Position numbers and translations under genes: made by a program. Shown here piece by piece: positions 9,210 through 18,101 of a DNA stretch of 64,000 bases. The notes beneath the pieces were generated by a model. That model was not told where the DNA came from and searched no databases. It saw nothing but the letters and a program-made list of their open reading frames with translations. Source of the stretch: Ilyomonas sp965219515 (GTDB lineage Bacteria > Bacteroidota > Bacteroidia > Chitinophagales > Chitinophagaceae); assembly GCA_965219515.1 (NCBI GenBank), contig OZ244776.1, positions 186,001 to 250,000 of the forward strand, written 5' to 3'. Numbering within the stretch: the stretch's first letter is position 1; every line of letters starts with the position of its first letter.

Positions 9210-10225
9210 CTAATTAACTTTTTTAAAGTTGATGAATAAATTTTTACCGATGGCATGTAAAATAAGCATCGTTGCATAGCAAAGTTGTTCATCGGTTTCA
9301 TAGTCTTTGGTTTGTATCCATCTGGCTTTCATTTCTTTCCAAAGTCTTTCAATAATATTTAAATGGGGTGAGTAAGGCGGCAGATAAAAAATAAATAATT
9401 GCCTTTTTGCCCATACTTTTTGCATGGCTTTCATTGCTTTTGACTGATGAACTTTTGCATTGTCCAATACGATAACCGTGTGCTTTTTTATCTGATAAGA
9501 AAACTCATTTATTTTTTCGATGATAAAGTTGGTGGTAATGGTTTCGTAAGTGGTCGCATGCTCAAACTGATTCTCTCTTGTTATGATTCCAAAACAATTG
9601 ATACGCTTGCCTTTAGCTGACTTTATACTAATGTTTTCATCTGTAAACTGCCAGCCATAAGGCACATAGCCTTCTTCCGATATTTGTACCTCATCGCCAT
9701 AATACAAATCAATTTCTGACTTGCCATAACGTTGTTCTAATAACTGAAGTTCCTGTAGTTTATAGTCATAAAATTCTTTATCACATCCGCCTTTAGGTCG
9801 TTTTCTTATTCGCTTGTAACGGCAGTGATGACTTTTAAAAAACGCGTAAGCGTTTCGTTACTCATCTTTTTGCCTGTATTTTCTTCAACAATCTGACGGG
9901 CTTGTGATAATCGTTGCCGCTCTTGTTCTATGGCTGCTCTTACTATACTTACATGTTCTTCTGCCAATATCGGTTTTCTGCCCTGTCCTGGCTTTGTGCG
10001 TAACCCTGTTATGCCATTGCTGTCATAACGGTTCAGCCAATTATAAACACTTGCCACATTGCTGCTTAAAATAACAGCAATGTCTTTAGTCGTGTAGCTT
10101 TCTGACTTTAATAAAACCATTTTGCAGCGCTGACGAAAACTGTGGTTTGATTCCGTTTTATACAGATGTTCCAACGCTTGCTTAGCTTCTTTGCTTAGTA
10201 CTATTTCTTTGATTTTTCTTGACAC
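9210..10225 (-). CDS. IS630-family transposase, two frames joined by -1 frameshift
   Basis: The first frame (10225-9806, 139 aa) has helix-turn-helix segments typical of IS630 N-termini (TTKDIAVILSSNVASVYNWL; GITGLRTKPGQGRKP). The second frame carries the DDE core: first Asp in LYYGDEV, second in VIVLDNAKVHQSK, Glu in NIIERLWKEMKARW. At 9833-9839 (minus strand) the sequence is T TTA AAA in the zero frame. A -1 slip there gives ...TRFLK then SHHCRYKRIRKRPKGG, producing a continuous 338-residue transposase. Both copies keep exactly this arrangement, so programmed frameshifting is more likely than decay. Confidence 0.9.
9833..9839 (-). promoter_or_regulatory. -1 ribosomal frameshift slippery site (IS630 copy 1)
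   Basis: The minus strand reads T TTA AAA in the frame of the upstream ORF, a canonical X XXY YYZ heptamer. Re-reading the last A puts the ribosome in the frame of the DDE domain. The equivalent site in copy 2 is 56284-56290. Confidence 0.8.
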
Positions 10226-10274
10226 ACTGTTTTAACGTCTTTAATTCTATTTAATTTTGACAGGGTACTTAAAA

Positions 10275-10787
10275 TTATTTATAGCTAACATCAAATCTGC
10301 CATCTGTTACCGTAACCACATCGTTGCTGTTGTCCTGATTAGCAGCCGTAAATTCAAAAGTGCCGGAGAGAATGTAATTGGTTCGGTCGTCTTTGGTTAT
10401 GGTTACTTTGCCCTTTCCTGTTAAAAAAGATTGATAAATCTTATCAGGGTAACGTTGTTTATATGTACATATATTATTGGAATCAGAAAGAAGATAATCC
10501 CCTACTCCTCTAAAATTATAAAGTTGTATATATACACGCCTTTGAGGTTTAGGGTTATTGCACTCTGCCGTTACAAAAGCTTCATTAAATGTTTGATCCA
10601 TTCCTCCATATAATGTTGGATCGGATATGTATTTGTTTTCACACGGTTTAAACGACACTCCATTAATTTTACAGCCAAACGTGTTAGCACCTTTTTCGGT
10701 AGCTTTTGGCAGCTTATCTTTTTTACAGGTAGAAAGAAAAGCACCGATAATAAAAAGAGAAAGGAAAATAAGGAGTATCTTTTTCAT
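10275..10787 (-). CDS. lipoprotein, CKKDKLPKATEKG family (paralogue 1)
   Basis: The 170-residue protein begins MKKILLIFLSLFIIGAFLSTC. The cysteine at the end of the hydrophobic stretch is the lipidation site, and it is followed by KKDKLPKATEKGANTFGCKI. The rest looks like a small beta-rich extracytoplasmic domain ending TVTDGRFDVSYK. It resembles a Bacteroidota lipoprotein family of unknown function, possibly DUF6252 (recalled, not checked). The neighbouring gene at 10812 encodes a close paralogue with near-identical 5' core and C-terminus, so this is a tandem duplication. IS630 copy 1 sits directly downstream. Confidence 0.75.
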   Translation of the reverse strand: MKKILLIFLSLFIIGAFLSTCKKDKLPKATEKGANTFGCKINGVSFKPCENKYISDPTLYGGMDQTFNEAFVTAECNNPKPQRRVYIQLYNFRGVGDYLLSDSNNICTYKQRYPDKIYQSFLTGKGKVTITKDDRTNYILSGTFEFTAANQDNSNDVVTVTDGRFDVSYK

Positions 10788-10811
10788 AGCAATCGTTTTT
10801 ATTGTTTAAAA

Positions 10812-11339
10812 TTATTTATAGCTAACATCAAATCTGCCATCTGTTACCGTAACTATATCATTGGTACTATCCTGATTGGCAGCAATAAATTCAAATGTGC
10901 CGGAGAGAATGTAATTGGTTCGGTCGTCTTTGGTGATAATTATTCTACCACTTTTGGTATAGTATGAAGAATAATAATTACCAGGAGAGGGATCGGGTTC
11001 CTGATACTGACAAATGTTGTTTTCATTATCAGAAAGTAAATATTCTCCTGTTCCATGAAAATTTCCTAATGTAATAATTACATATTTATATGGATCATTT
11101 TGTGTACATTTTGCTAATATGGTCGCAGATGTAATTGTGCTAACAGATAAGCTGGCAAACAAAGAAGAAGAACCAAATAATCCTCTGTCTTTACATGGTT
11201 CAAACGCAACTCCATCAATCTTACAACCAAATGTATTAGCGCCTTTTTCGGTAGCTTTTGGCAGCTTATCTTTTTTACAGCTGAAAAATATAACACTGAA
11301 AAAAATTAATAGGTAAAATATAAAATATCTTTTTTTCAT
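10812..11339 (-). CDS. lipoprotein, CKKDKLPKATEKG family (paralogue 2)
   Basis: The 175-residue protein starts MKKRYFIFYLLIFFSVIFFSC, a lipoprotein signal with the lipid-modified cysteine at the end. An upstream ATG at 11357 would add MLKTRN before the basic n-region; the second ATG fits signal peptides better. After KKDKLPKATEKGANTFGCKI the sequence diverges from paralogue 1 in the middle (FGSSSLFASLSVSTITSATI) but converges again in RIIITKDDRTNYILSGTFEF and the TVTDGRFDVSYK end. This pattern suggests duplication followed by change in an exposed central region. Function unknown. Confidence 0.75.
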   Translation of the reverse strand: MKKRYFIFYLLIFFSVIFFSCKKDKLPKATEKGANTFGCKIDGVAFEPCKDRGLFGSSSLFASLSVSTITSATILAKCTQNDPYKYVIITLGNFHGTGEYLLSDNENNICQYQEPDPSPGNYYSSYYTKSGRIIITKDDRTNYILSGTFEFIAANQDSTNDIVTVTDGRFDVSYK

Positions 11340-11787
11340 ATTTCTGGTTTTAAGCAAATAAATAAATAGTTAGCCTGGCTTATGCAAACACGCTTTCAGG
11401 CAGCCAAAATGGATGTATTGTTACGACGTGTCGGTTACTTCAACAGGCAGTAACATGAAATGCTGTATTAAGCCATGCACAGCATTGGCTTGTAAAAGAA
11501 GTAAAAGGGGTAACATGAATAATTACTTTATATGGCAATTAGTAAAAAAGAGAGTTGCTTTAAAAAAGCGTAGTGTCCAGCGTCTGGGCTTGCAGAAAGT
11601 CTGATCGAAATACGATAAGATGAAATTAGAAGTAATTTATTAATACATATAAAATGTTTTTTGCAAAAATATTTCTTACCCTGTATTGCGAAAAAGGAAT
11701 ACAAAAAATAAGCATACAGTAAACTGTTAAGATGATTCCATTTATAAAGATTGACATTAAAATTGCATAAATGGCTATTGACGATAG
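11340..11787. other. intergenic region upstream of the P-ATPase
   Basis: About 450 bp, AT-rich, without a credible gene; short ORFs here have no family features. The left part should contain the lipoprotein promoter (minus strand) and the right part the P-ATPase promoter. Confidence 0.4.
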
Positions 11788-11795
11788 TAACTTTG
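11788..11795 (+). promoter_or_regulatory. -7 promoter element for P-type ATPase
   Basis: TAACTTTG matches TAnnTTTG. It lies inside the first codons of the longest reading frame (ATG 11771), so the transcript would begin downstream of that ATG. This favours ATG 11822 as the real start. Confidence 0.55.
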
Positions 11796-11821
11796 CACTC
11801 ATAAATAGCAGTAATAATTTA

Positions 11822-14038
11822 ATGGATAAAAACCTAACAATAAACTGGAAAGTGCAGGGGATGAGCTGCACCAACTGTGCGCTTTCCATAGAAAAATATC
11901 TGGAAAAGCAGGGACAAAAAAATGTAAAAGTCAATTTTATTGGCGGCGATGTGTCGTTTCAAAAAGAGCCGCATGTTACAGATGTTGCTTTGCAAAAAGG
12001 CATCAACAGTTTGGGCTATACCGTTGTTACTGATGATGCCGGTAAAACAAGCCGCCTTTTTTTTAAAAACCATTTGCAGCGGTTTTTATTCTGCCTCATT
12101 TTCACCTTGCCTTTGTTGCTTCACATGATTGGTTTGCATGTTGCATTTTTAATGAACCCGTATGTGCAGTTGGCGTTAACCATCCCGGTGTTTATTATGG
12201 GTATGATTTTTTTCGGGCGAAGCGCCGCGAAAAGTCTTTTTAAGGGCGTTCCCAACATGAATCTTCTCATCACCATTGGCGCCATCGCTTCTTTTGGTTA
12301 CAGTCTGTATGGCACACTGTCCGCACAGGCAGAGCAATATATGTTTTATGAAACCACGGCTACCATTATCACACTGGTTTTTTTTGGCAACTGGCTGGAA
12401 GATAAATCTGTACAAACCACGCAGGCAGCGTTGGAAAAATTAGCCGTTTCGCAAAAGCTGATGGCAAATATGATTGTTTACGACGACAAACACGAAGAGC
12501 ACGTGTTTCCGGTAGAAAGCAGCAGTTTAAAAACCGGAGATATATTGCTGATTAAAAGTGGCGAGCAGGTGCCTGCCGACTGCAAGGTTTTGTGGGGCGA
12601 AGCCAGCGTAAGCGAAGCCATTATTACCGGGGAAAGCGCGCCCGTTGAAAAGCAAATGAATGATAAACTCATTGGTGGAAGCGTGCTGGAAAACGGTACG
12701 CTGAAAGCCTATGTAACCGCTGCCGGCGATGATACCGTTCTGAACCAGATATTAAAAATGGTGCGCGATGCGCAAACCGAAAAACCGCCGGTGCAGCAGC
12801 TTGCCGATAAAATCAGCGCCATCTTTGTTCCGGCGGTTATCGGCATTGCCATACTTACATTTTTGATCAATTATTTTTTTACTTCCGTTGGTGTTGGCGA
12901 AAGCCTGCTGCGTAGCATTGCCGTGCTGGTTATTTCGTGCCCCTGCGCTATGGGTCTGGCAACGCCGGCTGCCATTGCGGTTGGACTGGGCAGAGCAGCC
13001 GGAAACGGCATTTTGTTTAGAAATGCGCGTAGTCTTGAAGTGTTTACCAATATCAGTCAGGTAGTGTTTGACAAAACGGGCACATTAACAACAGGCGAAT
13101 TCAGCATTACCGGTTTTTCACTTGTTGATCAGGAAAGCTTACTTCAAAACCCGTTGGAAACGAAGCAGTCAGCTATCAGCAGTCAGCTTAAAGTTCATCA
13201 TTCGCCACACTCTATTCACCATTCACCACTCACAATTGACAACTTCAAACGCATTGTTTTTTCACTGGAAAAATATTCAAATCACCCGATTGGAAAAACC
13301 ATTGCCAAAAAATGGAAACAAAAAGGAGATATAAGGTGGGCTAAAATTGAAGAAATAAAAGGTGTGGGTATACAGGCAACCGATAAAGAAGGCAACGAAT
13401 ACATGGCCGGCTCTTATAAAACGGCGCAGCACCTGACAAACGATGATGTGCATAATGTTTACATCGTTTGTAACAACGAACTGTTTGGATGGATAGACGT
13501 TGCCGATGCCATCCGCCCCGAAGCGAAAGATGTAATTCAATATCTGCATAGCAAAAACATTAAAACCATTTTATTAAGTGGCGATAACAAAAAAAAATGC
13601 GAACAGGTAGCAACGCAACTGGGAATAGATACCATACTGGCAGAGCAAACGCCGGAACAAAAGTTAAACATTATTGCATCGCTATCTGCCCAACAGCCAA
13701 CCGCAATGATTGGCGATGGCATTAACGATGCGCCTGCATTGGCTAAAGCCACCGTTGGCATTTCGTTAAGTGATGCAACGCAAATTGCCATGCAAAGCGC
13801 ACAGGTTGTACTGATGAATCACGGCTTGCAAAATCTGCCTCTTGCATTGGGTTTGGGCAGGCATACTTATGGCACCATCAAAGGCAATTTAAGATGGGCA
13901 TTCGCTTATAATATTGTGGCTATTCCGGTGGCTGCGTTTGGCTTCTTAAATCCGGCAATTGCCGCGCTGCTTATGGGTTTCAGCGATGTGGTGTTGGCCA
14001 TTAATTCCATTGCCTTGAAATGGAAACGGGTTTTATAA
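11822..14038 (+). CDS. heavy-metal (copper-type) P1B ATPase
   Basis: An inner-membrane ATPase predicted to export Cu(I) or a similar soft metal. From N to C it has one heavy-metal-associated domain with GMSCTNCA, membrane helices, the actuator motif TGESAPVEK, the transmembrane metal site CPCAMGLATP, the phosphorylated aspartate in DKTGTLTTG (about residue 417), the N-domain SNHPIGKTI and the hinge GDGINDAPAL. The CPC motif points to a copper/silver-type pump. The start at 11822 (738 aa) is chosen over 11771 (755 aa) because a -7 element lies between them. Oddly, 25-30 residues between the DKTGT segment and the N-domain (QSAISSQLKVHHSPHSIHHS) look like translated intergenic repeat DNA. Confidence 0.93.
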   Translation: MDKNLTINWKVQGMSCTNCALSIEKYLEKQGQKNVKVNFIGGDVSFQKEPHVTDVALQKGINSLGYTVVTDDAGKTSRLFFKNHLQRFLFCLIFTLPLLLHMIGLHVAFLMNPYVQLALTIPVFIMGMIFFGRSAAKSLFKGVPNMNLLITIGAIASFGYSLYGTLSAQAEQYMFYETTATIITLVFFGNWLEDKSVQTTQAALEKLAVSQKLMANMIVYDDKHEEHVFPVESSSLKTGDILLIKSGEQVPADCKVLWGEASVSEAIITGESAPVEKQMNDKLIGGSVLENGTLKAYVTAAGDDTVLNQILKMVRDAQTEKPPVQQLADKISAIFVPAVIGIAILTFLINYFFTSVGVGESLLRSIAVLVISCPCAMGLATPAAIAVGLGRAAGNGILFRNARSLEVFTNISQVVFDKTGTLTTGEFSITGFSLVDQESLLQNPLETKQSAISSQLKVHHSPHSIHHSPLTIDNFKRIVFSLEKYSNHPIGKTIAKKWKQKGDIRWAKIEEIKGVGIQATDKEGNEYMAGSYKTAQHLTNDDVHNVYIVCNNELFGWIDVADAIRPEAKDVIQYLHSKNIKTILLSGDNKKKCEQVATQLGIDTILAEQTPEQKLNIIASLSAQQPTAMIGDGINDAPALAKATVGISLSDATQIAMQSAQVVLMNHGLQNLPLALGLGRHTYGTIKGNLRWAFAYNIVAIPVAAFGFLNPAIAALLMGFSDVVLAINSIALKWKRVL
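13167..13243 (+). repeat. degenerate word repeat inside the P-ATPase gene
   Basis: The DNA is made of near-repeats (cagtcagctatcagcagtca; ctattcaccattcaccactc) of the kind seen in intergenic spaces of this window (18897-18950, 21221-21300). It stays in frame and adds a low-complexity S/H/Q-rich loop. Confidence 0.6.
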
Positions 14039-14138
14039 ATTGGCAATGCCGTTATAATACTATATTGTTTTATCTGGCGGCATGTGAAATGCCGGTTTTT
14101 GCTTCTTTGCTTTTATATGTAACGTATAACACTGGTGT

Positions 14139-16058
14139 ATGCAATCGCCGCTTTCCATACTTCAAAAATACTGGCACCATACTGCTTTTCGCGGCACGCA
14201 GGAAGCCATTATCCAATCGGTTCTTGATGGGAATGATACGCTGGCATTGTTGCCAACCGGCGGCGGTAAATCTATCTGCTTTCAGATTCCTGCCTTGCTG
14301 AAAGACGGCTTGTGCATCGTTATCACACCGCTTATTGCATTGATGAAAGATCAGGTGCAAAATCTTACCAGAAAAGGTATTCCGGCACTTCATATTCATA
14401 GCGGCATGACACAATATGAGGTAAGGCAAACATTGCTTGAAGCAATTTACGGCGATTGTAAATTCTTATATCTCTCACCGGAACGTTTGGAAACACGCGT
14501 GTTTAAAGAATATCTTCCTGCCATACATGTCAGCCTCATTGCCGTTGACGAAGCACATTGCATATCGCAATGGGGGTACGATTTTCGTCCGTCTTACCTG
14601 CGCATCGCGCAGGTAAGAAATGATATTGGGTACGGTGTTCCGGTATTAGCGTTAACCGCATCCGCAACCCTGCAGGTGCAAAACGATATTTTAGATAAAC
14701 TTCAATTTACAGGCAGGCACATTTTCCGGCAATCGTTTGAAAGACCGAACATTTCTTACAGCGTTTTTAAGTGTGACAGCAAAGTAAATAAGCTGACAGA
14801 AATTTTGCATAATGTGCCGGGTAGCGGCATTGTATATTGCAAAAGCAGGAAGCAAACCAAAGAAGTGGCGCAATTGCTATCTCATCATAATATTATTAGC
14901 GGCTTCTATCATGCCGGTTTATCGCAACAGGAACGTAACTACAAACAGCAGCAATGGGTAGAGAATCATATCAGAATCATGGTTTGTACCAATGCCTTCG
15001 GGATGGGAATTGACAAGCCTGATGTAAGAACGGTAGTTCATTATGATGCGCCGGAATGCCTTGAAAATTATTACCAGGAAGCCGGTCGTGCGGGCAGAGA
15101 CGGAAAGCGTGCATTTGCTGTTTTGCTGTATCAGGTAAAAGACGCGGATGAGCTGAAAGCCTTGCCTGATGCGCGTTTCCCGTCTATCAGTCAGATCAGA
15201 AACATCTATCAGCACTTGTCTGATTTTTTAGAAATACCGGTTGGCATCGGTGAAAATATGTATTATGATTTTGACATGAAAATATTTATCACCAATTTTC
15301 ATTTAGATGTTTCATTGGTGAGCCATGCTTTAAAAGCGCTGGAACAGGAAGGGTTTATTACCTTTCATGAAAATATTTTTTTGCCATCGCGGCTTGGCTT
15401 TACCACCGATAAATACACGATTGATGAATTTGAAAAAAATCACTCTGACCTGGAGCCTGTAATTAAATGTTTGTTGCGAACGTATCCTGATATTTTTGAT
15501 AACACCGTATCTGTTTTTGAAAAGCAAATTGCGCAGTTGTTAAAAATTCATGATGATGTTGTAAGAGAGCAATTGCGCCGGTTACAGGCGTTTGGGATAA
15601 TTGAATACATGCCGCAAAAAGAAACGCCTCAGGTTCATTTTTTATGCAACAGGGCGCCTGCAAAGTATCTTACCATCAACAATGAAGCTTATTTGCAAAG
15701 GCGTCAGCAATTTACAAATCGTGTTGAAAAATTGCTGGATTATGTAATGCTTGAGCATCATTGCCGAAGTGGATTTATTGCGTCTTATTTTGGCGATGAT
15801 AAAGTAAACGGTTGCGGCGTTTGCGACAATTGTCTGCACCAGAAAAGCTTGCACATCAGCGATGAAGAATTTGCCGGTATCACCCGTCATATTCTAAAAC
15901 ACATACCCGAAACTGGCATTGATATTAATCATCTGAAACAGGCTGTAAGCAACATTCACAGAAATAAATTCTGGAAGGTGCTGAACTATTTGCAGCAGGA
16001 ACGAAAAGTAAAGAGTAAGGATGGCATGATACACCTGAACGGGGATTTGGGGAAATGA
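14139..16058 (+). CDS. recQ: RecQ-family ATP-dependent DNA helicase
   Basis: A superfamily 2, 3'-5' helicase acting in recombination and replication repair. The 639-residue protein has FRGTQEAIIQSVLDG (motif 0 region), Walker A TGGGKSICFQ, DEAH box AVDEAHCISQWGYDFRPSYL, motif III TASAT, and motif VI YYQEAGRAGRDG. The C-terminal RecQ zinc-binding cysteines are in HHCRSGFIASYFGD and CGVCDNC. The HRDC domain of longer RecQ proteins is not obvious, as in many short Bacteroidota paralogues. It starts about 100 bp after the P-ATPase stop on the same strand. Confidence 0.93.
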   Translation: MQSPLSILQKYWHHTAFRGTQEAIIQSVLDGNDTLALLPTGGGKSICFQIPALLKDGLCIVITPLIALMKDQVQNLTRKGIPALHIHSGMTQYEVRQTLLEAIYGDCKFLYLSPERLETRVFKEYLPAIHVSLIAVDEAHCISQWGYDFRPSYLRIAQVRNDIGYGVPVLALTASATLQVQNDILDKLQFTGRHIFRQSFERPNISYSVFKCDSKVNKLTEILHNVPGSGIVYCKSRKQTKEVAQLLSHHNIISGFYHAGLSQQERNYKQQQWVENHIRIMVCTNAFGMGIDKPDVRTVVHYDAPECLENYYQEAGRAGRDGKRAFAVLLYQVKDADELKALPDARFPSISQIRNIYQHLSDFLEIPVGIGENMYYDFDMKIFITNFHLDVSLVSHALKALEQEGFITFHENIFLPSRLGFTTDKYTIDEFEKNHSDLEPVIKCLLRTYPDIFDNTVSVFEKQIAQLLKIHDDVVREQLRRLQAFGIIEYMPQKETPQVHFLCNRAPAKYLTINNEAYLQRRQQFTNRVEKLLDYVMLEHHCRSGFIASYFGDDKVNGCGVCDNCLHQKSLHISDEEFAGITRHILKHIPETGIDINHLKQAVSNIHRNKFWKVLNYLQQERKVKSKDGMIHLNGDLGK

Positions 16059-16186
16059 GCGGAGATTAAGAGATGTTGATATTAGTGTATTTATCAGATG
16101 ATTCTTATTGTACGCGCTTTGAAAAAATTTTCTAACTGAATCTGAATCCCAGGCATCCCAAAAAACCTCCCCAAATCCCCGTTCAG
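16035..16186. repeat. 19-bp perfect inverted repeat bridging recQ and thiL 3' ends
   Basis: CTGAACGGGGATTTGGGGA at 16035-16053 is complementary to 16168-16186, with a spacer of about 114 bp. One arm lies within the last codons of recQ, the other spans the thiL stop codon. The genes are convergent, so either transcript would contain both arms if it reads through. Confidence 0.85.
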
Positions 16187-17211
16187 AATGCTTTCCATCC
16201 CTGCGCCGTTAAATCAAACGTATTGCCGCCTTTGCTCATAAACTTTCTGCCTTCTTCAGCGGGTGTGATATAGCCTATAACGCTGATGTCTTCGTTCAAA
16301 ACAATCTTATCATAATCATCCTGCTTTAGCGTAAACAGCAATTCATAATCTTCGCCGCCGTTCAGCGCACATACAGTCGGGTCTAAGCCAAATTTGTAAG
16401 CCGCCTGTCTTGCCAGTTCGTGTACCGGCAGTTTTTCTTCATAAATGCGGCATCCAACCTGGCTTTGTTTGCAGATGTGCAATGTTTCGCTGCTAACGCC
16501 ATCGCTTACATCCATCATCGCCGTTGGCAGAATATTGTTTTGCTCAAAAAACTGAATGATGTCTCTTCTTGCTTCGGGTTTCAGAATTCTTCCTACAATG
16601 TAGTCTTCGCCTTCCAGATCGGGTTGCACCTGCGGGCTTTCGAGGTAGATTTTCTTTTCCCTTTCCAATAACGTCAATCCTAAAAATGCGCCGCCAACAA
16701 AGCCGCTGACGCAAATGAGATCGCCGTTTTGCGCGGTGTTTCGTCTTACAAAACGATTCGGCGTTACCTCGCCGATTGCCGTAACCGAAATCAAGAATCC
16801 TTTTTGCGAGGCAGACGTGTCGCCGCCAATTAAATCAACATTATATTTTTCGCAGGCTGCATACACGCCTTCATAAAATTCATCCAATGCCTCTACGCTA
16901 AAGCGGTTGCTGAACGCAATGCTCATGGTTATTTGCGTAGGCGTCGCATTCATGGCATATACATCGCTCAGGTTTACCACGACGCTTTTGTAACCCAAAT
17001 GTTTTAGCGGCGTGTACATCAGATCAAAGTGAATGCCTTCTACCAGCATATCCGTGGTTACAACGGTTTGTTTGCCAAAATGATCTATTACGGCGGCATC
17101 ATCGCCGATGCTTACAATGGTAGAAGCATTTTGTATTTCGAAGTTTTTGGTAAGATGATCTATCAATCCAAACTCACCTAATGTTGCTATTTCTGTTCGT
17201 TGCGGTTCCAT
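16183..17211 (-). CDS. thiL: thiamine-monophosphate kinase
   Basis: ThiL phosphorylates thiamine monophosphate to the active cofactor thiamine diphosphate. The 342-residue protein starts MEPQRTEIATLGEFGLIDHL. It contains the ATP/Mg-binding SIGDDAAVI, the loop TTDMLVEGIHFDL, VNLSDVYAMNATP, the GGDTSAS motif of the AIRS/ThiL superfamily, ALNGGEDYELLFTL, and a normal C-terminus. Length is typical. No THI-box-like riboswitch can be recognised in the 119 bp upstream. It follows the NUMOD4/HNH-like gene on the same strand, so it may be part of a minus-strand group 18875-16183. Confidence 0.95.
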   Translation of the reverse strand: MEPQRTEIATLGEFGLIDHLTKNFEIQNASTIVSIGDDAAVIDHFGKQTVVTTDMLVEGIHFDLMYTPLKHLGYKSVVVNLSDVYAMNATPTQITMSIAFSNRFSVEALDEFYEGVYAACEKYNVDLIGGDTSASQKGFLISVTAIGEVTPNRFVRRNTAQNGDLICVSGFVGGAFLGLTLLEREKKIYLESPQVQPDLEGEDYIVGRILKPEARRDIIQFFEQNNILPTAMMDVSDGVSSETLHICKQSQVGCRIYEEKLPVHELARQAAYKFGLDPTVCALNGGEDYELLFTLKQDDYDKIVLNEDISVIGYITPAEEGRKFMSKGGNTFDLTAQGWKAF

Positions 17212-17330
17212 GTTATTTTATATACGATGACCGATGAAAGATGTCAGATAGATGAGTAAAAAAGTATGATGTAATCTGTTTGAATCAAATTTTTTTAAGT
17301 AAAAACATCGTACATCTAACACGATACATA

Positions 17331-18095
17331 CTAAGATGCTGCGGGAACGCGCGCCCAGTTTTCGCCTTTTTTAATTCGTGCAATCTGCGTTTCCGTTACC
17401 TTAAACTGCCGCGAAAGCTGCCGCATGGTTCTACCTTCCAGCAGGCGTTTTTTTATTAGCATAACGCGGGTAACGGTTAGCTTTTGATTGCCGGTTTTGT
17501 TTCGCGTTCCATCTTTCCGCTTCACTTTTTCTGCTATTACATACGGGCTCAACTGCTGATGTGCGATGTTCTCTTCCATGGTTGCCCACATCAGATTTGC
17601 ATGGTGGTTGTTAAGCTTGTTAAAGTCCTTGTGTATCACCAATGTATGCTGGCCGGACGGTTTATTACAAAAAAAATCTGCCACCATGCGATGTACGAGC
17701 AAGCCCTGGTTGATGGTGCGCTTTTTTGTATCTGCCTTCATGGCATAATTGTATTTCCGCTTTACGTCTTTCAGTTTTTTAATCGGTTCAGTATTTTGTT
17801 TCGGGTTTGCGGCGGCAAGTTCAACAGATAACAAATGAATTTCTTTCCGCATGTCATCCAATCGTTTTTTTGCAGCGGCAGATTGCGGTGTAAACAGTTT
17901 TCTTCGGATGATGGCATAGCCTTCCTGCCGCGAGCCCGCCAATATTTTTACTGGTTGTCCGGTTAAAAAATCAATGCTTCTCACACGACCATAATTGGAA
18001 ACCTGGATACCAAATTTGTTGGTGTAATCGCCTTCAAATAAAACATCTTTCCACACTTCGTTATAAAATGATTTGTTAGCTTCTGTCATAGTCAT
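17331..18095 (-). CDS. NUMOD4/HNH-type endonuclease-like protein
   Basis: The 254-residue protein opens with a NUMOD4-like motif: VWKDVLFEG...FGIQVSNYGRVRSIDFLTG. Then come a coiled, lysine-rich middle, an HNH-like core (LLVHRMVADFFCNKP...VIHKDFNKLNNHHANLMWAT) and a C-terminal helix-turn-helix (RTMRQLSRQFKVTETQIARIKKG). NUMOD and HNH modules are typical of homing endonucleases of introns and phages, but here the gene sits alone between two housekeeping genes and 6 bp after the monophosphatase gene. The usual second catalytic histidine (NHxDG) is replaced by IHKDF, so activity is uncertain; a domesticated DNA-binding role is possible. Confidence 0.75.
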   Translation of the reverse strand: MTMTEANKSFYNEVWKDVLFEGDYTNKFGIQVSNYGRVRSIDFLTGQPVKILAGSRQEGYAIIRRKLFTPQSAAAKKRLDDMRKEIHLLSVELAAANPKQNTEPIKKLKDVKRKYNYAMKADTKKRTINQGLLVHRMVADFFCNKPSGQHTLVIHKDFNKLNNHHANLMWATMEENIAHQQLSPYVIAEKVKRKDGTRNKTGNQKLTVTRVMLIKKRLLEGRTMRQLSRQFKVTETQIARIKKGENWARVPAAS

Positions 18096-18101
18096 TTTTA
18101 T

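Larger units (their letters stand above)
9188..10269 (-). mobile_element. IS630-family insertion sequence, copy 1 (1082 bp)
   Basis: The element has 18-bp perfect terminal inverted repeats (AGTACCCTGTCAAAATTA at 9188-9205 and its complement at 10252-10269). It is flanked by TA on both sides (9186-9187 and 10270-10271), the target duplication typical of IS630/Tc1-mariner elements. It encodes one transposase in two overlapping frames. A near-identical second copy lies at 55639-56720 in the same orientation, with about six substitutions seen by eye. Removing the IS and one TA restores the sequence seen intact at 10768-10860. Confidence 0.95.

Noticed and set aside
9210..10225. IS630 copy 1 transposase as a pseudogene
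   Set aside because: The second copy has the same two frames and both contain the slippery heptamer at the junction, so recoding explains the split better than decay.
17212..17330. Possible thiamine riboswitch before thiL
   Set aside because: No CTGAGA-type THI-box core; the spacer contains only word-like repeats.
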